Assembly: GCA_040883315.1 (NCBI GenBank)
Contig: JBFLKU010000004.1
Coordinates: 1 to 22,112 of the forward strand
Source of the DNA: JAFGUF01 sp040883315
GTDB taxonomy: Bacteria; Bacillota; Clostridia; Christensenellales; UMGS416
DNA length: 22,112 bases
Direction of reading: 5' to 3'
Position 1 is the first letter of the stretch. Each line of letters starts with the position of its first letter. Of this stretch, positions 15,893 to 22,112 are shown in pieces. The notes under the pieces are model-generated. The model searched no databases and was not told where the DNA came from. It saw only the letters and a program-made list of their open reading frames with translations. A program made the position numbers and the translations under genes.

Positions 15893-15905
15893 ACCCCTAT
15901 GTCTT
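15890..15905 (-). promoter_or_regulatory. Hexaloop hairpin overlapping the leader terminator (possible antitermination site)
   Basis: On the minus strand AAGAC (15905-15901) pairs with GTCTT (15894-15890) around the six-base loop ATAGGG, which has A in position 1 and G in position 4. RNA targets of ANTAR-domain antiterminators are pairs of hairpins with six-base loops of that pattern, the second overlapping the terminator. Here the right arm overlaps the outer three bases of the terminator stem. A convincing first hairpin was not found; the best upstream candidate (GAAATA/TATTTT) has a seven-base loop. Assignment is tentative. Confidence 0.35.
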
Positions 15906-15994
15906 TGATTTACTAAAATACTATTGCTATTTCCTTTTTATGCTGCCCCTATAATTTTGCAAGTTCCATATGTCTATTCTTTCAATATAGCCGA

Positions 15995-16023
15995 ATTATA
16001 TTATATTATTCTGCCTTTAGCAA
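15995..16023 (-). promoter_or_regulatory. nif operon promoter
   Basis: -35 box TTGCTA (16023-16018), 17-base spacer, and a perfect -10 box TATAAT (16000-15995), all on the minus strand. Transcription would begin near 15988, giving a leader of about 190 bases before nifH. This is a SigA-type promoter; there is no -24/-12 element of the sigma-54 type used for nif in proteobacteria. The rest of the 373-base gap (16024-16166) is AT-rich and shows no clear terminator for wecB. Confidence 0.7.
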
Positions 16024-16166
16024 TACTTTTATGCATAATATATTATTGAATGTTTCATTTTTATAAATTCTTATATATTTTCAATGCAATATTTGTGAGA
16101 TGTTACTGCTAATTTTTGCTAAAGATGCCTTTAATGAATAAAAATATATCCATAAATACAATCCGA

Positions 16167-17273
16167 CTATATATTTTGAATAATGTCTGCTATTTTCTTT
16201 GAAGCGGAGCCATCTCCGTATGGATTGCTGGCCTTGCTCATGCTCTCATAGGCATCGATATCCTCCAGCAATTGGCAGCATGATTCATAAATAAGCTCTC
16301 TGCTTGTGCCTACCAATCGCAGCGTACCCGCCTTTATTCCCTCAGGTCTCTCTGTTGTGTCGCGCATCACCAATACAGGCTTCCCAAGAGAGGATGCCTC
16401 CTCCTGAATTCCGCCGCTGTCTGTAAGTATAAGATATGATTTACCCATGAAATTGTGGAAATCCAATACATCTAGCGGCTCAACCAACTTAATTCTTTCA
16501 TTACCTTTGAATATTGTGTTTGCCAGCTCTCTAACCTTTGGATTCAAGTGTATGGGATATATTGCCTTCACGTTCTTATTGCTGTTCACCACATCATTTA
16601 TAGCACTAAACATATTCTCCATAGCATTGCCAATGTTTTCACGTCTGTGTGCTGTTATCAGTATAAGCTTATCGTCGCCCACCCAGTCCAGCAGCTCATG
16701 GCTATAGTCACTGCGAACAGTGTGCTTAAGCGCATCAATAACGGTGTTTCCCGTCACGAATATCTTACTTTGGTCTTTGCCTTCATTCAGCAGGTTCTCT
16801 TTTGCTGTTTGTGTTGGCGCAAAATTATAGCTGGCAACCAGCCCTATGCTTTGCCTGTTTATCTCCTCAGGAAAAGGAGAATAGATATTGTTGGTTCTAA
16901 GCCCAGCCTCTACGTGCCCTACAGGTATCTTTAAATAAAATGCCGAATATGCAGATATAAATGCCGTGGTCGTATCCCCGTGCACCAGCACCAGATCCGG
17001 CTGCAAATCCATCAGCAGCTCTTTCATTTTTTTCATAACTTCTATTGTTATATCAAATAAGTCCTGATTTTTTTTCATAATAGAAAAGTCAAAATCCGGT
17101 GTAATACCAAATGCTTCAAGCACCTGATCCAGCATCTCTCTATGCTGCCCTGTCACACATACTTTCACATCAATTGCATCTCTTTTTTTCAGCTCATGTA
17201 CCAGCGGCGACATTTTTATGGCTTCCGGCCTTGTACCGAACACCACCAATATTTTTTTTCGGTCCTTTTTCAT
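16167..17273 (-). CDS. wecB: UDP-N-acetylglucosamine 2-epimerase (non-hydrolysing, WecB type)
   Basis: A 368-residue enzyme that interconverts UDP-GlcNAc and UDP-ManNAc in the cytoplasm, feeding wall teichoic acid linkage units or surface polysaccharides. GTRPEA (13-18), the catalytic carboxylates Asp100 (VHGD), Glu122 (HVEAGLRT) and Glu136 (FPEEINR), His209 (TAHRREN) and the UDP-binding TDSGGIQEEASSLGKP are all present. The length is normal for the family. It is the last gene of the envelope operon, 21 bases after the second CotH gene, with an ATG at 17273. The family call is firm. The symbol could equally be mnaA, the usual name in Firmicutes. Its presence suggests the operon builds or modifies a ManNAc-containing surface polymer. 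Confidence 0.92.
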   Translation of the reverse strand: MKKDRKKILVVFGTRPEAIKMSPLVHELKKRDAIDVKVCVTGQHREMLDQVLEAFGITPDFDFSIMKKNQDLFDITIEVMKKMKELLMDLQPDLVLVHGDTTTAFISAYSAFYLKIPVGHVEAGLRTNNIYSPFPEEINRQSIGLVASYNFAPTQTAKENLLNEGKDQSKIFVTGNTVIDALKHTVRSDYSHELLDWVGDDKLILITAHRRENIGNAMENMFSAINDVVNSNKNVKAIYPIHLNPKVRELANTIFKGNERIKLVEPLDVLDFHNFMGKSYLILTDSGGIQEEASSLGKPVLVMRDTTERPEGIKAGTLRLVGTSRELIYESCCQLLEDIDAYESMSKASNPYGDGSASKKIADIIQNI

Positions 17274-17294
17274 TTCATACCCTCACATAGTATT

Positions 17295-18683
17295 TTAATT
17301 TATGCAGTAATCGTATAGCTGCTCTATATTTTCGTCCAAAAATCTTCCTCTTAGCTTAATCTCATTTTCTAGCATAGAAACAGCTTCTTCATAGCTTTTT
17401 GGATCACGTATGTTTCCATCCCCATCTGGTGAAAGCAAATCGTATTTAAATGTATATCCCCATACTTCAAAATTTCTATTCGCAGCATCAGAAATATACT
17501 TTATATTTTCATCAATCATATTTATCAGGTTATCGTCGCTTAATATATCCAGTCTGAGCTGACTGTATCTTTCAACTACAGCATCTACAAATTTTCTATC
17601 CTGTAACAGCCTAGAAAACCAATTTGCCTCAGCTACATAAAACCTATCATAGTATTTGTTTTCCCACGGTATATTATTGTATGAATTGTTGAAGTCCCAT
17701 GTTGTAATGTGCAACTTGGAATTCAAATCCTTGTAAACATAGGTAGACAAATTCCCTGCGTCGGTCACCATCATAAATTCGCTGATTATATAATAATCTA
17801 CGAATGAATCAACATCTATATATTTGCTGTATCCTGCATCATCATTATCAAAATAGTCTGAATATAGCACTTCTTGTATTGTGTTAATATCATTTAAAAT
17901 ATATAGATATTGTGAATCCGTCAGTTTCTTCCACACAGGGTAATCTATGCTTATCTCATTGGCATAGTTCCCCGACTGTATTCCATATGTAGATATTGCC
18001 GATTCTTCGGTGCCTACTCTATCTGTTTTCAATACATATGGCGTTCTGCCGGAAATTAGTGAATATTCAGAAAGCGCAAGTCTATCTTTTTCGTTTGTGA
18101 TAGGCTCAATCATTATATATAGCCCCTGATATTTTCCGTCTAGGAAAACCTCGCAGTATCTGGTGTCCGGTGCCCACCGCAGCAGCTGCCTTGCTACTTT
18201 ATATCCTAAATAATTGCGGGATAAAGACCTGTCTAAAAACGGTCCGTTAAGCACCCAATCGTCAGCCTCTGCCATACCCAATATAGACTTTTTTATTGTA
18301 TCATCTCCATCTATATCTGCTTTCAGCTCTATATGATACTGCTTCTTATCAAATGTATAATAGGATGAATTGCCCCTGAATTTTATATCAGCATACATCT
18401 GCTTATCCGGTGCATCGGATGTGCTGTTTTCTCCATGGTCTGCAATGGATATACTAGCTCTTATGGCTAGAGTTTTGTCTATTTCATTTCCCAATGTATC
18501 TATGTACACAATTGGCAAATTAGAGACAAATTCTTTATCCACTGCTATAGTTGCCTTGTCATCCCTCCCACCTGAAGAAAAGCTTTTGTTACCATCTACT
18601 TGTCTGGGATTGATACCGTTTATAAAAAGGATAACAGCCAAAAAAGCAATGCATAAGCCTATATATTTTAGCCTTTTTTTCAT
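17295..18683 (-). CDS. CotH-family kinase-like protein, copy 2
   Basis: A 462-residue CotH-family protein with an N-terminal hydrophobic segment (about 6-23) that should export or anchor it. Typical CotH features are KFRGNSSYYTFDKKQYHIEL, LGMAEADDWVLNGPFLDRSL, YCEVFLDGKYQGLYIMIEPI and the acidic TTWDFNNSYNN. It lacks the LTD and chitobiase-like domains of the first copy and is close to a bare CotH domain. CotH proteins of this fold phosphorylate coat proteins in spore formers, but many members, probably including this one, are not tied to spores. It starts 10 bases after the DUF4956 stop codon and is followed by wecB. The AGGGA site before the ATG supports the start. The substrate is unknown. 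Confidence 0.85.
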   Translation of the reverse strand: MKKRLKYIGLCIAFLAVILFINGINPRQVDGNKSFSSGGRDDKATIAVDKEFVSNLPIVYIDTLGNEIDKTLAIRASISIADHGENSTSDAPDKQMYADIKFRGNSSYYTFDKKQYHIELKADIDGDDTIKKSILGMAEADDWVLNGPFLDRSLSRNYLGYKVARQLLRWAPDTRYCEVFLDGKYQGLYIMIEPITNEKDRLALSEYSLISGRTPYVLKTDRVGTEESAISTYGIQSGNYANEISIDYPVWKKLTDSQYLYILNDINTIQEVLYSDYFDNDDAGYSKYIDVDSFVDYYIISEFMMVTDAGNLSTYVYKDLNSKLHITTWDFNNSYNNIPWENKYYDRFYVAEANWFSRLLQDRKFVDAVVERYSQLRLDILSDDNLINMIDENIKYISDAANRNFEVWGYTFKYDLLSPDGDGNIRDPKSYEEAVSMLENEIKLRGRFLDENIEQLYDYCIN

Positions 18684-18693
18684 ACTATCCCTG

Positions 18694-19374
18694 CTATCTG
18701 CTTATGTCCTCTGATTGATTGCTTTGATTCACGTTTATTACGCCATCTATTTTCAGCAATCTGTCCACTATATCCATTTGATTCTCTTTTTTCAGCTTTT
18801 CCAGTGCCTTCTTATTTGTTTCATATACCAGCTCACAGCTTTGTTTGTCTGCATTTTTCATCTTTTGCTTTGCAGAGCTGCCAAAGTATTTCTCCATGGC
18901 TGTCTGCACCGCATTTTGAGATCCGGTTTTTGTCAGCACCACTAGCGTAATCTTTTCATCGTCGTTTATGTATCCGAAAACCATCAGAAAAATAAAGATT
19001 ACAACCGATGTTATGGCTGCAAGCAGATACTGTGACACACCGCAGCTGATGCCCACCGCTATCCCCCAAAAAATAAATGTAGTATCCCGCACATCTTTCA
19101 CTGCTGTTCTGAAGCGAATTATAGAAAGTGCTCCTACCATTCCCAAAGACAGTGCAATATTGTTGCTGATTACACTCATTATAAACGTGGTCACTATAGT
19201 CATCATTCCAAGTGAAACGTTAAATTTCTTGCTGTATGCCGTGCCCGTGTAGGTGATTCTATAGGTCAGCATAATAAACACGCTGGTTGCCACAGTCACC
19301 AGATTGTTCAGCAATACTACCTTAAAATTCAAGTCAGCTAAATCCGTTAGATTGTTCAATAAAAAATCATTCAT
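18694..19374 (-). CDS. DUF4956 membrane protein, copy 2
   Basis: A 226-residue protein with the same plan as the copy at 1088-1756. It has membrane segments at about 24-40, 52-70, 74-92 and 100-133, then a hydrophilic C-terminal half with a lysine-rich stretch. The signature LSLGMVGALSIIRFRTA is nearly identical to copy 1, although the rest of the protein has diverged strongly. This marks the RFRT segment as the functional core. The gene sits between VTC and CotH in the same order as in the other set, 19 bases after VTC and 10 before CotH. Function is unknown; it is likely a membrane partner of the VTC enzyme. Confidence 0.8.
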   Translation of the reverse strand: MNDFLLNNLTDLADLNFKVVLLNNLVTVATSVFIMLTYRITYTGTAYSKKFNVSLGMMTIVTTFIMSVISNNIALSLGMVGALSIIRFRTAVKDVRDTTFIFWGIAVGISCGVSQYLLAAITSVVIFIFLMVFGYINDDEKITLVVLTKTGSQNAVQTAMEKYFGSSAKQKMKNADKQSCELVYETNKKALEKLKKENQMDIVDRLLKIDGVINVNQSNQSEDISR

Positions 19375-19393
19375 TCCTAATATATCCTTTCAG

Positions 19394-20068
19394 CTAAAAA
19401 ATAAGCCTTGCGTTTGCATATTTGCTGTTTGCAGTTCTTAGCTCATCCACTCCCTCAAGTGTCTGTTTTATTGTGCTGAGCAAGAAGTTATCATACTTCA
19501 CTTCCAGCACACCAATTGCTTTGTCGTGTACACGGCTTCCCAAAACGTCCTCATCAAAGAACGTTTTGTATGCGCGTGTTGCCATTGCATCATAGTCATA
19601 TGTTACTCTTGTATTGCTAACTGGGTGCTTTAGTACAATTCTTTTGTACTCTACTACCACCTTTGGAAAAAACGGTCTTGATGCCAGATGTAAATATATC
19701 TTTTTTGCAGCTTCACTCTCATATTTCAAAAGAAAGCTATATTGGGATTTCATCAATTCTTCTGCCTGTTCTCTTGAAATGCTCACTGATGTTTTTAGAC
19801 CATCATATCCCACTTTTTCTTTCAGTTCCAGCTTTATCTCGTCCATTTTAGGTGGATAAACCCTTAGCCTTAGTTTGCTTTTATGCATCACGCCGCTTAG
19901 CGATGTGAGCAGGTCATGGTCATTTACCGTATCGAAATATAGCGAGCGAACTAGATACTCGCCGTCTTTTGCATTTTCATCAGGCTTCATCAGCAGATCT
20001 AGCTGCACTTTTATTCTGTCAAATTCCCTTTTTGAAATAATAAATTTTTGTTCTTTCCTATATTGCAT
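19394..20068 (-). CDS. VTC-domain (polyphosphate polymerase-like) protein, copy 2
   Basis: A 224-residue cytoplasmic protein with the VTC fold. Motifs in order are YRKEQKFIIS at the N-terminus, VRSLYFDT near 40, KLRLRVYP near 65, LELKEKV near 80, VVEYKR near 138, TRVTYDYD near 153 and VLEVKYD near 188. The phosphate-binding arginines and lysines and the metal-binding glutamates therefore look intact. Similarity to copy 1 is clear in the motifs but low elsewhere, so this is an old duplication or separate acquisition, not a recent one. It lies 14 bases after the membrane protein gene. Yeast Vtc4 polymerises ATP phosphate while pushing the chain across a membrane; whether the bacterial protein makes polyphosphate is not shown by sequence. 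Confidence 0.85.
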   Translation of the reverse strand: MQYRKEQKFIISKREFDRIKVQLDLLMKPDENAKDGEYLVRSLYFDTVNDHDLLTSLSGVMHKSKLRLRVYPPKMDEIKLELKEKVGYDGLKTSVSISREQAEELMKSQYSFLLKYESEAAKKIYLHLASRPFFPKVVVEYKRIVLKHPVSNTRVTYDYDAMATRAYKTFFDEDVLGSRVHDKAIGVLEVKYDNFLLSTIKQTLEGVDELRTANSKYANARLIF

Positions 20069-20082
20069 AATACGCCCAATTC

Positions 20083-20700
20083 CTATTTGCTCACTTCAAA
20101 ACGTCTTTGCTTTAGTGGCATCTTCAGCAATTCTTTGTTCATAAAATACTGAACTGTAAATCCCAATGCTGCAATTGCAGCTCCAATAGCGGCAACGGCT
20201 GCACTGCTTAGCCCCAAGTTCAAAATATTATCTCCTTCAAACCCAATAACCAATCCTCCCCATATAGATGTCAGTATTATTATACCATATACTGGGAAAA
20301 TATTTGCCAGCACCCCCAGCACAATTGCTGCCGAGATATTCAGCCATAAAATATTTGAAAATGTGGCTACGATGCTATATCCAATTATTCCTGCAATTAT
20401 AAATGCGCTTACTCTATACCATCTCATCGTTACGCTTGCAGCTATCAGCCCAAGCACCGAAAATGCTGTCACTTTCTCACCAATTCCTGCGTTTTTCATC
20501 AATGTAATCAATGCAAGTGCACAAAGCACAAACGCCATTATGCCTGCAAATATTCTAATTGTTTTTTTGCCGAAAAAGCATAGAAGCAGTGAAACAGCCA
20601 AAACAGCCACCGCAATAGCAAAAGCTGATTGCACAAATTCCGATTCCATCCCCACAGCTTCGCCAAATTTCATAATAATTATATAAAAAGCGTTTTTCAC
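20083..20700 (-). CDS. Polytopic membrane protein of the envelope operon
   Basis: A protein of about 205 residues with six or seven membrane segments rich in Ala, Gly and Ile. The start is placed at GTG 20700: GGAGG (20714-20710) lies 9 bases upstream, overlapping the end of the preceding gene, and only one base separates its stop codon from this GTG. A longer frame reaching 20778 would run far into that gene and has no site. The layout is compatible with the TMEM198/DUF4203-like families of small multi-span proteins, but I cannot assign it firmly. The C-terminus is basic (KMPLKQRRFEVSK). It lies between the DHHW-like gene and VTC, so it may belong to the same surface machinery. Confidence 0.7.
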   Translation of the reverse strand: MKNAFYIIIMKFGEAVGMESEFVQSAFAIAVAVLAVSLLLCFFGKKTIRIFAGIMAFVLCALALITLMKNAGIGEKVTAFSVLGLIAASVTMRWYRVSAFIIAGIIGYSIVATFSNILWLNISAAIVLGVLANIFPVYGIIILTSIWGGLVIGFEGDNILNLGLSSAAVAAIGAAIAALGFTVQYFMNKELLKMPLKQRRFEVSK

Positions 20701-20701
20701 T

Positions 20702-21805
20702 TTATTCTTCCTCCGTTTTGTTTTGTTCGCTAAACCCCATAAGGTTAACGATTCTGTCCATTCGAACTTGATTATCAAGAGTGTTCATGCTAGTCATAAC
20801 AATCAATTCCGTTATATCATTGCTGCTAACCAGATACTCCAGATCTTCATGCTCTCCATCAAAATATGCAGGATCTAGAACACATATTTTTTCATAGTAT
20901 GGTATCATCCATATAGCAAATAGCTTTGCGTTTTTGTCACCGATAATCATTAAAGACTTTGAGTTTTCCTCATCTCCTGCGATTATGCTATGGGAAAATA
21001 TGCCGCCCAAAAATATATCTGTACCCATTCTGGAAACCGCCAAAGCAGGCGAATCATATTCTATATAGTCTCCATTTTCATTTGCCGTTATTGTCTGATT
21101 GTTGTTCATGCCTTCTCTTGTATAGTAGCTCACATAATCCGGGCTGTCAAAAATGTATTCTCCTCCTTCAACTGCCCACATTGTGCCTACATAGCCAATA
21201 AATCTATTTTCTTTGTAGCTGTCCAGCGGATATATATCCACACCATTTACCGCAAGATATTCTTTGGCCGCATAATACGCTCCAGTAGCTGTCCACGTTT
21301 CATCTGTCCTAAAATATATATACTCGCTCGTGTGTTCTTTCAGCACCTCATACACATTTAATACCTGTGAAACTCTGCCTAGATGTCCATTAATCTCTTC
21401 AAAAGTCTTTATAAAATTACTTTTGTCATCTATGTCTAGCGAATCTTCATAAACTATTCTGGAAGGAACCAGCATAAATGTTTTTTCGATATTTTTCGGA
21501 ATATCTGCTAATATCTCATATACCACCTGTGAATACTCATCCATCTCATGGTCATCAAAATAAAATCTTTTTACTATTCTATCCTGAAAATATACATACT
21601 CACCTGTTATCTTTATCGGTGCTTCATCCAGCGGCTGTCCATCCGCCTTTCCATCCTGTCCATATGAAACAGTATCTATTTGTATAGCAATTTGCTCCTT
21701 TTTTAATATGTTTCCTTTAATTAATGTAGCCATAAATGAGAGAATTATTAAGGCAGCTACTGCTATTAATAGAGTGATTATACTACTCCGTTTGTTTTTC
21801 AACAT
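20702..21805 (-). CDS. DHHW/AlgX-like protein with degenerate catalytic motifs
   Basis: A protein of about 367 residues with one N-terminal membrane anchor (about 9-28) and a large extracytoplasmic domain. It resembles the DHHW family, which is related to the AlgX/AlgJ SGNH-like acetyltransferases acting on exported polysaccharides. The region that should read TDHHWT reads RTDETWTATGAYYAA (DETW at 168-171), and the later position that usually reads DSYA reads GDKNAK (GDKN at 289-292). The usual His and Ser therefore appear to be lost. The start is set at ATG 21805, with AGAGGG just upstream; the frame extends to 21850 but would overlap the previous gene. It may bind rather than modify a polymer. 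The family call is moderate; the loss of residues rests on recalled family motifs. Confidence 0.65.
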   Translation of the reverse strand: MLKNKRSSIITLLIAVAALIILSFMATLIKGNILKKEQIAIQIDTVSYGQDGKADGQPLDEAPIKITGEYVYFQDRIVKRFYFDDHEMDEYSQVVYEILADIPKNIEKTFMLVPSRIVYEDSLDIDDKSNFIKTFEEINGHLGRVSQVLNVYEVLKEHTSEYIYFRTDETWTATGAYYAAKEYLAVNGVDIYPLDSYKENRFIGYVGTMWAVEGGEYIFDSPDYVSYYTREGMNNNQTITANENGDYIEYDSPALAVSRMGTDIFLGGIFSHSIIAGDEENSKSLMIIGDKNAKLFAIWMIPYYEKICVLDPAYFDGEHEDLEYLVSSNDITELIVMTSMNTLDNQVRMDRIVNLMGFSEQNKTEEE

Positions 21806-21813
21806 AGTACCCT

Positions 21814-22112
21814 CTATTCTTCTCCCAGCACATTTCCAATATCGTGGCATTCAATATACCCATATACCAGGCTGTTTTTATAGAATGTCACCTTATCCCT
21901 TGCAATCAATGATTTTATTTTGCCTCTTTGCCCCACTACAGCGCCTTCTTCCGCTTTGAAGCTGGCTTGAGTAAATACATTGCCCAGTATTCTTGAGTTT
22001 TTGCCCATGTAAATATCGCCTTCTGCAAATACGTTGCCGTATACTACTGCATTTTCTCCCAGTCGCACGCCTTTATTAGATCGAATATCCCCTTCCACCT
22101 TTATGCCATCTA
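21814..22112 (-). CDS. Bactofilin-like polymer-forming protein, C-terminal part (runs off window)
   Basis: The visible 98 or so residues form short repeats of hydrophobic residues with glycine and asparagine (VRLGENAVVYGNVFAEGDI, YMGKNSRILGNV), the right-handed beta-helix pattern of bactofilins. Bactofilins polymerise without nucleotides into membrane-associated scaffolds that place cell-wall and polysaccharide enzymes. The frame stays open through the right edge, and a GTG at 22098 has in-frame coding sequence before it, so the true start lies outside the window. Its stop codon overlaps the ribosome binding site of the DHHW-like gene. A related trimeric beta-helix protein is an alternative. 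Confidence 0.7.
   Translation of the reverse strand, partial: DGIKVEGDIRSNKGVRLGENAVVYGNVFAEGDIYMGKNSRILGNVFTQASFKAEEGAVVGQRGKIKSLIARDKVTFYKNSLVYGYIECHDIGNVLGEE

Noticed and set aside
15949..15969. Six-codon open frame in the nifH leader (ATG to TAG), considered as a leader peptide
   Set aside because: It has no ribosome binding site and no run of regulatory codons, and it ends well before the terminator; it is probably chance.
16024..16166. Sigma-54 type (-24/-12) nif promoter or upstream activator sites
   Set aside because: No GG-N10-GC element in proper context was found; a good SigA-type promoter is present instead, as expected in clostridia.
1..22112. CRISPR arrays, insertion sequences, tRNA or rRNA genes and phage genes
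   Set aside because: No regularly spaced repeats, transposase or integrase products, or recognisable structural RNA sequences were seen on either strand.

Overview
The window is AT-rich, with strong purine-rich ribosome binding sites and tightly packed operons. It carries a clostridial-type nitrogenase operon: nifI1/nifI2 lie between nifH and nifD, NifD has the long internal insertion and NifK the short N-terminus seen in Clostridium pasteurianum. This points to an anaerobic, nitrogen-fixing, carbohydrate-fermenting member of the Clostridia. The genus cannot be fixed from the sequence alone.

Layout from left to right. (1) Positions 1-140 (minus) hold the first codons of an FGGY-type sugar kinase, with a good promoter. 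(2) Positions 410-4673 (plus) hold a three-gene operon: a cytoplasmic VTC-type polyphosphate polymerase domain protein, a DUF4956 membrane protein, and a large anchored CotH-family protein with three lamin-tail-like domains. (3) Positions 4760-7465 hold kduI-kduD (minus), for the late steps of pectin/uronate breakdown, diverging from an AraC-family regulator (plus). cotH and kduD converge on a shared bidirectional terminator. (4) Positions 7473-7871 (minus) encode a small unknown membrane protein. (5) Positions 7960-15793 (minus) hold the nif operon: nifH-nifI1-nifI2-nifD-nifK, then a type II ABC importer (lipoprotein, permease, ATPase; probably for molybdate) and a thioredoxin-fold [2Fe-2S] ferredoxin. 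It ends at a clear intrinsic terminator. (6) Positions 16167-22112 (minus) hold an envelope operon: a bactofilin-like protein (cut by the window edge), a degenerate DHHW/AlgX-like protein, a polytopic membrane protein, a second VTC-DUF4956-CotH set, and a WecB-type UDP-GlcNAc 2-epimerase.

The nif operon combines a nitrogenase core, two PII-like proteins that in relatives switch nitrogenase off when ammonium is present, a metal-oxyanion importer and a nitrogenase-associated ferredoxin. The cofactor genes nifE, nifN and nifB are not in the window. A strong promoter is followed by a leader of about 190 nt with an intrinsic terminator ahead of nifH, and a second terminator-like hairpin sits at the nifK/lipoprotein junction. 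Both suggest RNA-level control.

The most interesting system is the repeated VTC-DUF4956-CotH set, found twice in opposite orientation with diverged sequences and different partners. Both VTC proteins keep the expected basic and acidic motif residues. Because CotH-family proteins are kinase-like and these two appear to face outward, a testable idea is that VTC plus DUF4956 makes and moves a phosphate-rich polymer or phosphoryl donor across the membrane for use at the cell surface.
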